Assembly: GCF_041929345.1 (NCBI RefSeq) | Contig: NZ_JBHFNQ010000146.1 | Span: 15,685-79,684, forward strand | Length of the DNA: 64,000 nucleotides | Reading direction: 5' to 3' | Origin: Floridanema aerugineum | GTDB lineage: Bacteria; Cyanobacteriota; Cyanobacteriia; Cyanobacteriales; Aerosakkonemataceae | Part shown: positions 8,300 to 17,802 of the stretch, piece by piece | Layout: each line of letters starts with the position of its first letter | Numbering within the stretch: position 1 is the first letter of the stretch | Translations under genes and position numbers: made by a program | The notes under the pieces: model-generated | Seen by the model: only the letters and a program-made list of their open reading frames with translations | Told to the model about the DNA's origin: nothing | The model's database searches: none

Positions 8300-8470
8300 A
8301 CGACCTCACACAGATGATTCACGGATATTTCTGGTTGGGATGCGAATTCTTTTTTTTACCACAGATGAACACAGATGATTCACTGATATTCCTGGTTGGG
8401 ATGCGAATTCTTTTTTTACCACAGATGAACCGCAGATGCACGCAGATGAACGCAGATGAACGCGGATGAA
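8300..8470. repeat. Tandem 60-base unit built from CACAGATGAA repeats
   Basis: The unit GGTTGGGATGCGAATTCT followed by a T-run and ACCACAGATGAAC starts near 8333 and again near 8393, nearly identical. The block ends in degenerate CGCAGATGAA copies. It belongs to the same family as 7673-7782 and 26647-26692. Confidence 0.8.
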
Positions 8471-8508
8471 GATAAATATTTTTGATTTTGGTTCTAGATT
8501 TTTCCTTT

Positions 8509-11500
8509 TTATTTGCTTGTGCCTTCTGCCTTTGTAATCCCGAAACTGGCGATTTTCCCAGGGTCTATTTTCCAGGTTTCTCTTTCCGATGACCTTTGGG
8601 GCGCGTCAAGTTGTCTTTCTAACAAATCTATCGATCGCACTATCTCCACTAAGTCACTTTGCAATTTTAATTCTGCTGTTTCCCCGTGACATTCGTAACA
8701 GCGCATCACCCATTCGTTCGAGTTTCCTTCCGCCTGTTTCACCGCCATTAAAATTAGATTCTCGTCTGTTAAATCTAGCAATCGACTAACCGCAGGTAAA
8801 GTTGGATTCGGATTTTCTTTTACAGAGTTTAGCACCATTACTTGTAATGGTGTATTTAATTCGTAACCCCGCCGAACTGTTTGCGCCCTTTTCCAATTTC
8901 CCCGGTGCGGATAAAGGGCATAAGTAAATTCATGTTCGCCTTTGTCTGCTTCCGGGTCGGGCCAATTCGGACTTCTTAAAAGTGTTAATCGCAGTTGATT
9001 TGGTTGACTATCATAGCCATATTTACAATCATTCAACAAGCTCACTCCGTAGTCATCTTCACTTAAGTCTGCCCAGCGTAATGCGGGAACTTCCCATTTC
9101 GCTGTTTCTCTTGGTTCTTGCGGTTTGGTTCTTCTTTGAATCGCGCCGCAAGCTATCTCGTAAGTCGCCATTTCCGCAGTTACATTCAACGGAAATGCTG
9201 CTTTGACTAAAACTTGTCTCTCTTGCCAATCTACTTTCGTGCTGATTTTTAAAATTTGCGATCGCACTGACAATTCATAATCCTGCACAAACTCCGATTT
9301 CCCGATTTTTCTCCTTACCCGCAACCTTTGTCTAATCTCTCCCTTTTCTATCCATTCCATCGATTGCAATTGGGTTGGCGGTAAAGGTTTTTTTGCATAA
9401 TTATGATCGATGTTCCAAGCATCCCAATATTGTCCACTGTCTTGGAACGCTTGCAGTTGATTTCCCTCTGTTCCTTCCAACACTTCCCTCTGATTAACCT
9501 TGTCAAAAACTCTCCTCAAATTCCCCGTTTCCTCACTCACTTCTACTCTCAGAAATTCGTTCTCCAAAACCCAATCTTTTACCCCGAAATTGTCATTTGA
9601 ACTGGTTAGTTCATTTTTTGCTACTATATATATAGTATGATTAGCCGTTCTATTGCTTTCTGCTGGATTTTCCCCATCTACCAACGGCAAATCAAGCGTT
9701 TCAGCTTTCCCCGGAGATAACCAAAAGCCTCGATAACCCACAGATGGCAGATCATGTGCGACAAAAATTAGCCTTTTTTGCCCATTTTCGGCGGCGATAT
9801 CCTGGCTGGGAAGGGGTGTTCCCTCCAAGTCACAAACCTGCCACAGCGTTTCAGCAGTCGGTAAAGTGAGGGTGACGACTTCGGAACGATGCCAATTGAG
9901 AGAGTTAAACACCAGTATCGGTAAAGCACCTGGTTTGGGTGGTTCAGGGAAGGCGATATGAGATGCGATCGCTCTCCAAGCATTCTCTAAAATTCCCCGC
10001 GCCACTGATTCAACTTCCTGCCAAGTTTGATTCGCCTCTAAAAACACTTGGTTAATCGAAGTTCCCGGCAAAATATCGTGAAATTGGTTGAACAAAACCT
10101 GCTTCCAGGCACTTTCCAATTGGGCTTTCGGATAAACCGCCCCAGTGGTTAAAGTTGCCAAACTCGCCCATAACTCCGCTTCGTACAACAACCCCTCGCA
10201 CCGACGATTCGATCGCTTTTGATCTCCGTGAGTCGTATAGCAACCTCGGTGAAATTCCAAATACAACTCATCTTGCCAAACTGGAATCGACGAGTAAGGA
10301 ATTGGCTGGGATTCTTGCTGTAACTGTTCGCGCAAATTCTCCAAATAACTCTCGGATTTCGTGAACTCTAGCTGCGGGAAAAACGGCGACTTTTGCCATC
10401 GCTTCGCTGTTTCCAACATATCACGAGTTGGCCCTCCCCCATGATCGCCTACGCCCGGTAGCCAAAGGGCATTTTTCACCCCGGTTTTAATCTCCCAATC
10501 AACCGCGTAATTCGTCATTTTAATTGGATCTATTCCCTCGCCAATTAAAGCAGACATGAAACTAAAAACTCTTGTGCCATCAGGAGATTCCCACCAAAAA
10601 GCACCGTAAGGAAATTTAGTTGTATCGTTCCAAGTCAACTTTTGAGTTACAAAATATTCAATTCCCCCAAGTTTGAGAAATTGGGGTAAAGTCGCGCAGA
10701 AACCAAAACTATCTGGCACCCAAGCTACCTTGCTCAATTGCCCAAACTTCTCTTGGAAATACAGCTGACCGTAAAGGATTTGACGAACGATCGATTCCCC
10801 GGAAATCAAATTTAAATCCGGTTCGATCCACATCCCACCAATTACTTCCCAAACCCCCGCTTCTACCTGTTTTTTAATCTTGGCAAATAAGTCTGGTCGA
10901 TGGGTTTCTATCCAGGCATATAAAGCTGGCGAAGTGTGAGAGAAAATTAAATCGGGAAAATCCTTTTGTAAATTCAGAACTGAGGTGAAAGTTCTTTGTG
11001 CCGCTAACCAAGTTTCACTGACAGGCCATAACCAAGCCATATCTAAATGAGCATGACCTAAGAGAGAAATTTTCGTTTTGCGATCGGGAATTTCTGCCTT
11101 TAAACTTTCCCGCAAAAACTCCAAAGCAGCATCAAACTTTTCTTTGTTTGGTAGGGCTGACCAATCAATCTGCGAAATCGCATTTGCTAAAATACTTATC
11201 TTATCTCTGGCAAAAGTTTCGCAATGTTTGAGAATAACCGCTAACTCATCAGCGATAAAACTTGGTTCTAAAATTTTAGTTTGGGTCGATTCATAAACAC
11301 AGCAAGCACGCATCAATGCCCCTTGGTCATGCCCCGGACTAACTAACCGCAAAGCCACAATAATTTCCTCGCCCGGAGTTACTGAATTACTCAACAAAAC
11401 TCTGGTAAAGTAATCTAATAAATCCCCCGCTTGCACCAACTGATTATTCACAAAAATCTGCACATCTTCCGCCCACCAAGTTAAGGCTAAACGTAAGGAT

Positions 11501-11826
11501 AAACCTTTTAAAGGATAGCCAGTTAAAGTTTCGGGAATTACCAATTTTTGTGCCAGCCACAAAACCTTTTTTCCAGGTTCCCAAATTACATAACCTTTAT
11601 TGTTTAGTTCGACAGTAGGCGCATTTTCCCAAAAATCAGAATTTTCCAAATCAGATAAATTAAGATCTGTCGGCGAATAGCGCCAATGGGATATGATATC
11701 TACCTGCCCCAGTTGCCGTAACTTCTCTATCGCTGCTAATATCTGTTCGCTTTGAGATTGAGAATCAGAAATCTTGGCAAAATTAGTTTGCTGATTGTAT
11801 AAGTTATCTTCGCTCATCCCCATCAC
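8509..11826 (-). CDS. Alpha-mannosidase, glycoside hydrolase family 38
   Basis: The 1105-residue enzyme removes alpha-linked mannose. The catalytic domain has the zinc-binding GHAHLDMAWLWP (residues 257-268), the nucleophile region WVPDSFGFCATLPQF with Asp372, and LPGVGDHGGGPTRD further on. A three-helix middle domain and the C-terminal beta-sandwich domain (GAIQRRTKPQEPRETAKWEV, LSEDDYGVSLLNDCKYGYD) complete the family architecture. There is no signal peptide, so it is probably cytosolic and recycles oligosaccharides. It is monocistronic. Confidence 0.95.
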   Translation of the reverse strand: MMGMSEDNLYNQQTNFAKISDSQSQSEQILAAIEKLRQLGQVDIISHWRYSPTDLNLSDLENSDFWENAPTVELNNKGYVIWEPGKKVLWLAQKLVIPETLTGYPLKGLSLRLALTWWAEDVQIFVNNQLVQAGDLLDYFTRVLLSNSVTPGEEIIVALRLVSPGHDQGALMRACCVYESTQTKILEPSFIADELAVILKHCETFARDKISILANAISQIDWSALPNKEKFDAALEFLRESLKAEIPDRKTKISLLGHAHLDMAWLWPVSETWLAAQRTFTSVLNLQKDFPDLIFSHTSPALYAWIETHRPDLFAKIKKQVEAGVWEVIGGMWIEPDLNLISGESIVRQILYGQLYFQEKFGQLSKVAWVPDSFGFCATLPQFLKLGGIEYFVTQKLTWNDTTKFPYGAFWWESPDGTRVFSFMSALIGEGIDPIKMTNYAVDWEIKTGVKNALWLPGVGDHGGGPTRDMLETAKRWQKSPFFPQLEFTKSESYLENLREQLQQESQPIPYSSIPVWQDELYLEFHRGCYTTHGDQKRSNRRCEGLLYEAELWASLATLTTGAVYPKAQLESAWKQVLFNQFHDILPGTSINQVFLEANQTWQEVESVARGILENAWRAIASHIAFPEPPKPGALPILVFNSLNWHRSEVVTLTLPTAETLWQVCDLEGTPLPSQDIAAENGQKRLIFVAHDLPSVGYRGFWLSPGKAETLDLPLVDGENPAESNRTANHTIYIVAKNELTSSNDNFGVKDWVLENEFLRVEVSEETGNLRRVFDKVNQREVLEGTEGNQLQAFQDSGQYWDAWNIDHNYAKKPLPPTQLQSMEWIEKGEIRQRLRVRRKIGKSEFVQDYELSVRSQILKISTKVDWQERQVLVKAAFPLNVTAEMATYEIACGAIQRRTKPQEPRETAKWEVPALRWADLSEDDYGVSLLNDCKYGYDSQPNQLRLTLLRSPNWPDPEADKGEHEFTYALYPHRGNWKRAQTVRRGYELNTPLQVMVLNSVKENPNPTLPAVSRLLDLTDENLILMAVKQAEGNSNEWVMRCYECHGETAELKLQSDLVEIVRSIDLLERQLDAPQRSSERETWKIDPGKIASFGITKAEGTSK

Positions 11827-11980
11827 CCTTGCTCCAGAAATTAACTTAAAATTGGCGGTAGAATCAAAAAATTAGCAATATTACTGCCCGAAACCTGTAT
11901 ACTTTAAACTTAAAAGGGGATAGTAAAATAGTAAACCTCTTCCTGAGAGTTTCTCATCCCGCAATTCCTGTGATTGTACT

Positions 11981-13495
11981 ATGCCATCTTCCGCCGATCG
12001 CTATCGTAGTAGATTATTCAATTTTGTATCACGACAAACCCGCCGTTGGATAGATCGCGGAGAACGTGCTACTAGACAAGTGACAGTCGCAACTGTCTGG
12101 GGAGTGCAGATTCTCGTTTATCCAATTTACCTTTTATTTCAATCTGCTAGATTGGCTGGCAAGCAATTACAACATTTTTGGCAAGGCTTAAGTACTCCCC
12201 AACCAGTTTTACAACCCCTCCCCACCGATACCCCAATTCAAAAAGTATTAGAGACAGTTCAATCTTTGGCTTTACCTGCCAATCTTTCTGATGCTCAGTT
12301 GGTAGTAAGCACTGCCAAAAGTCAGGTTTCCACCGTTGAAAATCCTAGCGTTAATCATCAGGAAATTCAGGGAATAGCTACCTTACCAGAAAATCGTCAT
12401 TTAGTATTAATAGATCGGCAAAATGGAATTTTAGATATTTTAACTCAACAACAGCAACAACAGCTGAAAAAACAAATTAGTTTAGAATTAGCTGAATATT
12501 GGCATCATCAACGTTTAGTTCAAGATGCTTTGCGCCCAGGGATGTATTTACCCCCGCCAGCTAGTAGCGAAAATGCTTTACCGCCAATTCGCTTATGGCA
12601 AAAATTTATGGGTTGGATGCAAAGGGGAAAAGTTGCTGGTGCAATTAATCTGTTTCAAGAAGAGACTTTACAACTGCATCAGGAGGTGAAAAATCGGGAG
12701 TTACAATACCGAACGCTGCAGTTAAAACAGAGAACTCAAGCGTTAAAAGAACGTCAGCAAGAGTTAAATTTCCGAACTCAAAATCAATTGGGTCTAGAAT
12801 CAGAAAACCCACCTGAAGTTAATGATACATCTTTTTTGGCAAATGTCGATCGCGCGATCGCCACAATAGAAACAGGTACTCTGGTTATAGCTAATGTCCC
12901 CGGTTTTTTAATCCATCATTCGCAAAAGTTCAGCCAGTTATTTAATACTCGATTGCCAGAGTCACTCACAGAGGAAACCAACTATTCCCCTGATTTAAAA
13001 TTAAGAATTGAAGTTTTAATTAAAGCCGCCGTTGAATACTTTTTTGGTGCTAGAAAAACGTCCCAATTAACTCCTGAATCCCACCTCGCTAACGCTAATA
13101 ATCAGAATTTAGAACCTAGCGATGCTGACTTTTGGTTAACGGAGTCAGATTTATTTTCCCAGCCTTTACCCCCGGCAACAAAACTGGAACAATGGGAACT
13201 TCGATCGCCAACTTCAAAAGTAATTATTCAGAAGAGAACCACTGCTAATAACTTAGTTGAAACCATTGTATTTAGTCCAGGTTCTCCGGGTGAATTGGTT
13301 GGTGGAGATCCAGAAAATTCCCTAATAGATACTACAAATAATAATAACTCAGATTGGATAGAAATTCAAGCTACTGCCACAGGTTATATTAAACATCCTT
13401 TAGAGCAGGCATTAGAAATAGTCGATCGAACAATGTTTTTTATTGAAGAACTATTGCTAGCAATTTGGCGAGAAATTCAACAAATATTCAGATAG
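11981..13495 (+). CDS. Conserved cyanobacterial protein of unknown function
   Basis: The 504-residue protein has a basic N-terminus with many arginines, one hydrophobic segment near residues 37-55 (VWGVQILVYPIYLLFQSA), and a long glutamine- and glutamate-rich stretch around residues 220-265 that is probably coiled coil. The C-terminus (ATGYIKHPLEQALEIVDRTM) is amphipathic and may contact a membrane. I do not recognise a functional domain. It stands alone between the mannosidase (divergent) and a repeat. Confidence 0.8.
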   Translation: MPSSADRYRSRLFNFVSRQTRRWIDRGERATRQVTVATVWGVQILVYPIYLLFQSARLAGKQLQHFWQGLSTPQPVLQPLPTDTPIQKVLETVQSLALPANLSDAQLVVSTAKSQVSTVENPSVNHQEIQGIATLPENRHLVLIDRQNGILDILTQQQQQQLKKQISLELAEYWHHQRLVQDALRPGMYLPPPASSENALPPIRLWQKFMGWMQRGKVAGAINLFQEETLQLHQEVKNRELQYRTLQLKQRTQALKERQQELNFRTQNQLGLESENPPEVNDTSFLANVDRAIATIETGTLVIANVPGFLIHHSQKFSQLFNTRLPESLTEETNYSPDLKLRIEVLIKAAVEYFFGARKTSQLTPESHLANANNQNLEPSDADFWLTESDLFSQPLPPATKLEQWELRSPTSKVIIQKRTTANNLVETIVFSPGSPGELVGGDPENSLIDTTNNNNSDWIEIQATATGYIKHPLEQALEIVDRTMFFIEELLLAIWREIQQIFR

Positions 13496-13592
13496 AATTG
13501 GGGACTCGGGACTGGAGAGGAGGGAAAGTTTCTCGTAAGGAGAGTTTTGAGTTCTCCCCCCATTTCCCCATCCCCCCATCCCCCCATCTCCT
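13496..13592. repeat. GGGGACT/CCCCCATC simple repeat tract
   Basis: GGGGACTCGGGACTGG is followed by runs of CCCCCATC/CCCCATTT. This C-rich tract separates two convergent genes; similar tracts occur at 44852-44940 and 60127-60172. Confidence 0.6.
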
Positions 13593-13595
13593 CAA

Positions 13596-15893
13596 CTAAT
13601 CTGTTTCCCGAATCACACCTGTATCGATAAAACGGACACCGGAACCTTGGAATGGTTCAGCGCCGACATTCCAATTAAAATCGCTAACTCGGAGGACAAC
13701 AGCAGCGAGTTGTAAATCTGGGTTATAACGAATAGTAACGCCGTAAGTCCGACGACTATATTCTAAGAAAAAGTCAGTGCTGATGCTTTCTCTAGTATCC
13801 AAATTAAAAGATGATTGAAACCCGACTCTAAAAGGCCCATAAATTTGTTGAGTCAGACCAAAAGAAAGGACTCGTTCATCAACAATCCGGTCAAAAAAGA
13901 AGGGAGATAAACCTTCTAAAAACACCTTAGTGAAACGGATATTAAAAGCAGTGTAATCGAAAAATGGACGGGAGAAATGTCCGAATTGACCTTGTAAACC
14001 GATACTAAAAGTGAAAGAACTTTGGGTATCTCCACTGGTGTAAATACTAGTATTACCAGACAAAGTGGGTACTAATTGTACAAAAGGAATTACTGGATAA
14101 GGAGTATATCTTAACCCTTCGGTTGCGGTAGCTGGTAAAGGTTTACCGCGCCAAAGAAATATGCCACGACTAACATTAGCAGCAAATTGAAACCGACCTA
14201 ATTGAGTGCGGGGATTCTCAAGATCAAATACAGGGGGTAATAAATCTAAGCGATCGGTATTGGCATTAATATATTGTGCGCCTAATTGATAAGTGAGATT
14301 AATTCCTGTATTTCCCAAAGTAAAAACGGGAGAAAGTAACACTGCGCCGAAAGATTGGAAAACATCTTGAAAACCTAAAGAACCATTGAATAAGCGATCG
14401 CGAAAACTGTACTCAAGAGATAAGCGATGGGGATAAGTAGTGCCAATAATTTGTTGTGCTCTTAAAGAAGCCCGAACTTTTTGTTCTGGTTCTTCCGAAA
14501 AGTCAAAATTTCTCACAATTACCGAAGCTACAACCACAGTTCGTTCCGTTAAACTTGCGGTCATGACACTTCTTAAACCAAACAATTCTGCTGGATTACC
14601 AAAACCATTAGTAACTGCTCTTTGGAGAAAGAATTGTGGTGTTACTCGTAATCTAACTCTAGGGCCAAAAAAATAAGTTAAAGGAGCTTCAATAAACAAA
14701 CCACCCCGTTCGCCATCATCATAACCAAAACGGGCGATGGGTGGTTCGCGTTCCGTGCGATCGAACACAAAGCGCGATTGTAAAAGTGGTAGAGAAAAAC
14801 CCTGATCGAAAACGATCCGTGGTCTTACCGTATCTACCACATCCCGCAACGGGGACTCCCGTGTTAATACAGCCCGGGGCGTGCGGATTTCCAATTCTGG
14901 GGGCGAAAATGGGTCATTAGTAAGACGAACATTGGTAGCAGTCCAACCTCTAGGGTAAAACTCCAGATTTTCCGCTTCAAAGCGGATGCGATTTACCTGA
15001 CCTCTGCGACCGCTTCTGACTGCTGGTAAATTGACATTAGCCCGCCCACCGCCTACGGAAAAAGTCAAACCTTCTGCGCCTCTAACCTGCTGTGCTGGTT
15101 GGTCTTCGAGTAAGCGATCGCTCAATGGGCGATCGACCACCAAAGCCGGATTCGCTATAGCAGTTTCCGCATCAAAAGTCAACTCCACACCACTAGTAAG
15201 GGAAAAAATTTCTCCCCGACTTCTTTGTAGGGTGCCAGTATCTTGGACAAAATTGTAAACCAACCTTTCCCCACGTAACAGTTGATTTCCGCGCCGAAAA
15301 GCCACATCACCTTCAGCGACAGTCACGCGAGTTGCCAAGTTCCCCTGTACGCGATCGGCATCGAGTACGCCACCTTGGTAACGCACCACCACATTCCCTT
15401 CTGCCGTAAAAATTTGTCTGATGATATCGAACTCTTGACGGTCTGAGGACACCTCAACAATCCCCACCAAAGCCGGAACATTGACTGGTGGGGTTGGCGA
15501 CCCAATTTCAATTGGGCCAATAATCGGGGCGATATGCCCTTCCAAAGGCAAATCTAGTTCCTGGGTGATTTCTTGGGACGCAAAACTGGGGTTAGTAACT
15601 TCAGGAAAAGCCTGTTCTTGCTTCCAATCGCTAACTTCCACTTCCCGTTGTTGCGGGAGTGCCAAAGTTTGGGCTTCACCCAACAAAGCGGCGCTAGTAG
15701 CTGTACTAGCGGGAAGCGGCGCAGCATCAGGTTTTTCGGGCAAATTTGCTGAAATTTCGCTATTTTGTGCAACTTCACCGGAGTTTTTGCTCAAATCTTT
15801 TGCAGATAAAGATATATCTGCGGGGACAAGATGTTGGGCTGGTAAATGTTGCACGATCGCAGGTGGTGTAGGTGGCAAATCTGGGTAGGGCAT
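13596..15893 (-). CDS. DUF3769 outer-membrane protein, LptD/OstA-like
   Basis: The 765-residue protein has a low-complexity proline- and alanine-rich N-terminal part, then an OstA-like beta segment (FTAEGNVVVRYQGGVLDADR, VTVAEGDVAFRRGNQLLRG), then many alternating hydrophobic strands ending in an aromatic C-terminal region typical of a beta-barrel. DUF3769 proteins are the cyanobacterial counterpart of LptD and are thought to sit in the outer membrane in lipopolysaccharide assembly. No clear signal peptide is visible at this start, so translation may begin elsewhere or export may use an atypical signal. psbI lies just upstream on the same strand. Confidence 0.85.
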   Translation of the reverse strand: MPYPDLPPTPPAIVQHLPAQHLVPADISLSAKDLSKNSGEVAQNSEISANLPEKPDAAPLPASTATSAALLGEAQTLALPQQREVEVSDWKQEQAFPEVTNPSFASQEITQELDLPLEGHIAPIIGPIEIGSPTPPVNVPALVGIVEVSSDRQEFDIIRQIFTAEGNVVVRYQGGVLDADRVQGNLATRVTVAEGDVAFRRGNQLLRGERLVYNFVQDTGTLQRSRGEIFSLTSGVELTFDAETAIANPALVVDRPLSDRLLEDQPAQQVRGAEGLTFSVGGGRANVNLPAVRSGRRGQVNRIRFEAENLEFYPRGWTATNVRLTNDPFSPPELEIRTPRAVLTRESPLRDVVDTVRPRIVFDQGFSLPLLQSRFVFDRTEREPPIARFGYDDGERGGLFIEAPLTYFFGPRVRLRVTPQFFLQRAVTNGFGNPAELFGLRSVMTASLTERTVVVASVIVRNFDFSEEPEQKVRASLRAQQIIGTTYPHRLSLEYSFRDRLFNGSLGFQDVFQSFGAVLLSPVFTLGNTGINLTYQLGAQYINANTDRLDLLPPVFDLENPRTQLGRFQFAANVSRGIFLWRGKPLPATATEGLRYTPYPVIPFVQLVPTLSGNTSIYTSGDTQSSFTFSIGLQGQFGHFSRPFFDYTAFNIRFTKVFLEGLSPFFFDRIVDERVLSFGLTQQIYGPFRVGFQSSFNLDTRESISTDFFLEYSRRTYGVTIRYNPDLQLAAVVLRVSDFNWNVGAEPFQGSGVRFIDTGVIRETD

Positions 15894-15896
15894 TTT

Positions 15897-16049
15897 TCAC
15901 CCCAACGAAGCGAACGAACAAACCAGACGCACAGCCCCAACCGCATAAATAGCTGTGAGGGCGAGGAAAACCCCGCCCAGACAAGCTAGGAGGTAGATTA
16001 ACTTCGTATTATTCCAAATCGCGACGTTTGGGGTTACGAGAAGGATCAT
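15897..16049 (-). CDS. Possible small membrane protein between psbI and DUF3769
   Basis: A 50-codon frame starts inside psbI in another frame and ends four bases before the DUF3769 ATG. Its core, LIYLLACLGGVFLALTAIYA, is a good transmembrane helix. The stop-start spacing with DUF3769 is tight, which would suit coupling. The start is uncertain and no homologue comes to mind, so it could be chance. Confidence 0.3.
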   Translation of the reverse strand: MILLVTPNVAIWNNTKLIYLLACLGGVFLALTAIYAVGAVRLVCSFASLG

Positions 16050-16125
16050 TAGAGAGGAATCCAAAGACGAATAGTAAGACAAAGAAGGCAACGACAACAT
16101 TGACAACAACTTTAAGGGTGAACAT
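16009..16125 (-). CDS. psbI: Photosystem II reaction centre protein PsbI
   Basis: The 38-residue protein reads MFTLKVVVNVVVAFFVLLF, then FGFLSNDPSRNPKRRDLE, which is the full-length PsbI pattern: one membrane helix and a basic C-terminus. PsbI binds next to D1 and CP43 and stabilises photosystem II dimers. The neighbour on the same strand encodes DUF3769. The identification is secure although the gene is only 39 codons long. Confidence 0.96.
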   Translation of the reverse strand: MFTLKVVVNVVVAFFVLLFVFGFLSNDPSRNPKRRDLE

Positions 16126-16225
16126 TACAGTATCTCCAGAAGGTGTGAACAGCCGAACCTATCGGTCAACTAGGTAAGACAGTTCTCTATAATACCGAAA
16201 GATGGTTCCTTTTTTTCACTTCAGT

Positions 16226-16285
16226 TAGGGATTGGGGATTAGGGATTGGGGATTAGGGTAGGGGCGATTCATGAATCGCCCCTAC
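16226..16285. repeat. GGGATTAGG tandem repeat plus perfect 28-base palindrome
   Basis: GGGATTGGGGATTAGG units (16228-16257) lead into a palindrome (16258-16285) whose half is GTAGGGGCGATTCA. The palindrome is perfect over 28 bases and would form a strong cruciform or bidirectional terminator. Confidence 0.75.
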
Positions 16286-16401
16286 GACTGGGGAGGAGGG
16301 AGAAACTCCTCGCCAGAAATGACTTTACCTGCGATGCTTTGTTCCCGATGACTGGAAGCTGTCCAAACTTTATTTAACACTGTGGATAAAACTGAAAAAA
16401 T

Positions 16402-16866
16402 ATGACTATTTATTTTTACAGCACTCGTGGCACTTATGGTTGTTTCTCCAATTTTTCGCCTCACGGATTTGAATTAGATGGAATTTATTGGGCAACAAGC
16501 GAACATTATTTTCAAGCCCAAAAGTTTGCCGGAACACCTCATTGTGAACAAATCCGCCAGGTAAAAACCCCCAAAGATGCTGCCAAAATGGGACGTGACA
16601 GAAAACGTCCTTTGCGTTCTGACTGGGAACAAGTCAAAGAAGAGATCATGCGAAAAGCCGTCTTAAAAAAATTTCAAACTCATGCAGATATTCAGGAAGT
16701 TTTACTTTCAACAGGTGAAGAAGAAATAGTAGAAAACTCACCAATTGATTACTATTGGGGTTGTGGCGCTGATGGTAGTGGAAAAAATAGATTAGGAGTA
16801 ATTTTAATGGAAGTTAGACAAATAATTCGCAATAATCTCGAAAAAACCTCCACCTCCCAACAATAA
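16402..16866 (+). CDS. NADAR family N-glycosidase-like protein
   Basis: The 154-residue protein has the NADAR (YbiA-like) fold signature: FSNFSPHGFELDGIYWATSE, HYFQAQKF, and WEQVKEEIMRKAVLKKF, ending with YYWGCGADGSGKNRLGVILM. Family members cleave the N-glycosidic bond of early riboflavin intermediates or remove ADP-ribose from guanine bases. The length is normal. It stands alone, upstream of a repeat and rsmE, so context does not decide between the two roles. Confidence 0.9.
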   Translation: MTIYFYSTRGTYGCFSNFSPHGFELDGIYWATSEHYFQAQKFAGTPHCEQIRQVKTPKDAAKMGRDRKRPLRSDWEQVKEEIMRKAVLKKFQTHADIQEVLLSTGEEEIVENSPIDYYWGCGADGSGKNRLGVILMEVRQIIRNNLEKTSTSQQ

Positions 16867-16872
16867 AGATAA

Positions 16873-16986
16873 CGCTAACATCTGTGTGCATCTGTGTGCA
16901 TCTGTGGATATCTGTGGTTAAAAAAATCCTCAATTTTTGACTCCCACCAACAACCTTCATAAACCATCTGCGTTTATCTGCGTTTT
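16873..16986. repeat. ATCTGTGTGCATCTGTG repeat in the rsmE leader
   Basis: Four inverted CACAGAT-type units (ATCTGTGTGC, ATCTGTGG) followed by TTAAAAAAATCC, then ATCTGCGTTTATCTGCGTTTT directly before the rsmE ATG. It is the same family as 7673-7782, here forming the whole 5' leader. Confidence 0.75.
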
Positions 16987-16989
16987 AAA

Positions 16990-17700
16990 ATGACTCAACT
17001 CCAAAGGGTAACAATTTCCCCAACCCAAATCCAAAACCAACAAATCACCCTAACACCAGAACAATATCATTATTTAAGTCGAGTATTACGCTTACAAAAA
17101 GACGATCGCTTCATCGCCATGAACGGACAGGGAGAATGGTGGTTAGCTAAACTCGTAAATCAACAAGCAGAAATTCTCGAAACGATCGCAATTAAAACCG
17201 AATTACCTATTTCAGTTACCCTAATCATAGCCTTACCGAAAAATGGATTTGATGAAGTAGTCAAACAAACAACGGAATTAGGAGTAACTAAAATTATGCC
17301 AGTACTTAGCGATCGGACCCTCCTAAAACCCAGCCCGCAAAAGATCGATCGTTGGCGACGCATTGCCACCGAAGCAGCCGAACAATCAGAACGGCAAATA
17401 GTTACTGAAATCTTGGAACCAATCCCATTTAAAAATAGCTTTTCCTTAGTTAATGGAGCAAAATATATTTGTTATGCCAGGGGAAACTCACCCCATTTAC
17501 TTAATTATTTAACCCCATCTCCCGACACAGGAATTACCATAGCAACAGGGCCCGAAGGAGGATGGACAGAGAGGGAAATACTTGAAGCTCGCGCCGCCGA
17601 ATTTCAAACCGTATCATTAGGAAAGCGTATCCTCACCGCAACACTCGCCCCAATAGTTGCCCTTTCCCTAGTAGCAGCAACCGCAGAAGCTGCTAGCTAG
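16990..17700 (+). CDS. rsmE: 16S rRNA m3U1498 methyltransferase RsmE
   Basis: The 236-residue SPOUT methyltransferase modifies U1498 of 16S rRNA using S-adenosylmethionine. The N-terminal PUA-like domain has HYLSRVLRLQKDDRF, and the C-terminal knot shows ALPKNGFDEVVKQTTELGV, TEAAEQSERQ, ATGPEGGWTEREI and LGKRILTATLAPIVAL. All are diagnostic. The ATG follows repeat DNA with no clear ribosome binding site. Confidence 0.95.
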   Translation: MTQLQRVTISPTQIQNQQITLTPEQYHYLSRVLRLQKDDRFIAMNGQGEWWLAKLVNQQAEILETIAIKTELPISVTLIIALPKNGFDEVVKQTTELGVTKIMPVLSDRTLLKPSPQKIDRWRRIATEAAEQSERQIVTEILEPIPFKNSFSLVNGAKYICYARGNSPHLLNYLTPSPDTGITIATGPEGGWTEREILEARAAEFQTVSLGKRILTATLAPIVALSLVAATAEAAS

Positions 17701-17708
17701 ATTCCCTA

Positions 17709-17739
17709 GATCCCCGACTTCTTTAAGAAGTGGGGGATC
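17709..17739. terminator. Palindromic hairpin after rsmE
   Basis: GATCCCCGACTTCTT pairs with AAGAAGTGGGGGATC with one mismatch. This type of GATCCCC..GGGGATC palindrome is dispersed in cyanobacterial genomes and probably acts as a terminator here. Confidence 0.55.
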
Positions 17740-17802
17740 TCAATCCAGTAGAAAAGGGAATTATTAGATTGGAGAGGTTATAAAAAAGGTTTTCAGGGAA
17801 AA

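Noticed and set aside
11078..11296. Plus-strand frames within the alpha-mannosidase (several, 8589-11296)
   Set aside because: All are antisense to an excellent 1105-residue GH38 gene and have no recognisable product.
15481..15888. 135-codon plus-strand frame inside the DUF3769 gene
   Set aside because: It is antisense to the proline/alanine-rich low-complexity start of DUF3769; biased codons keep the opposite frame open.
15897..16109. 70-codon minus-strand frame starting upstream of the psbI start region
   Set aside because: Its first part is an off-frame reading of psbI; only the last 50 codons with the membrane helix are kept as a low-confidence call.
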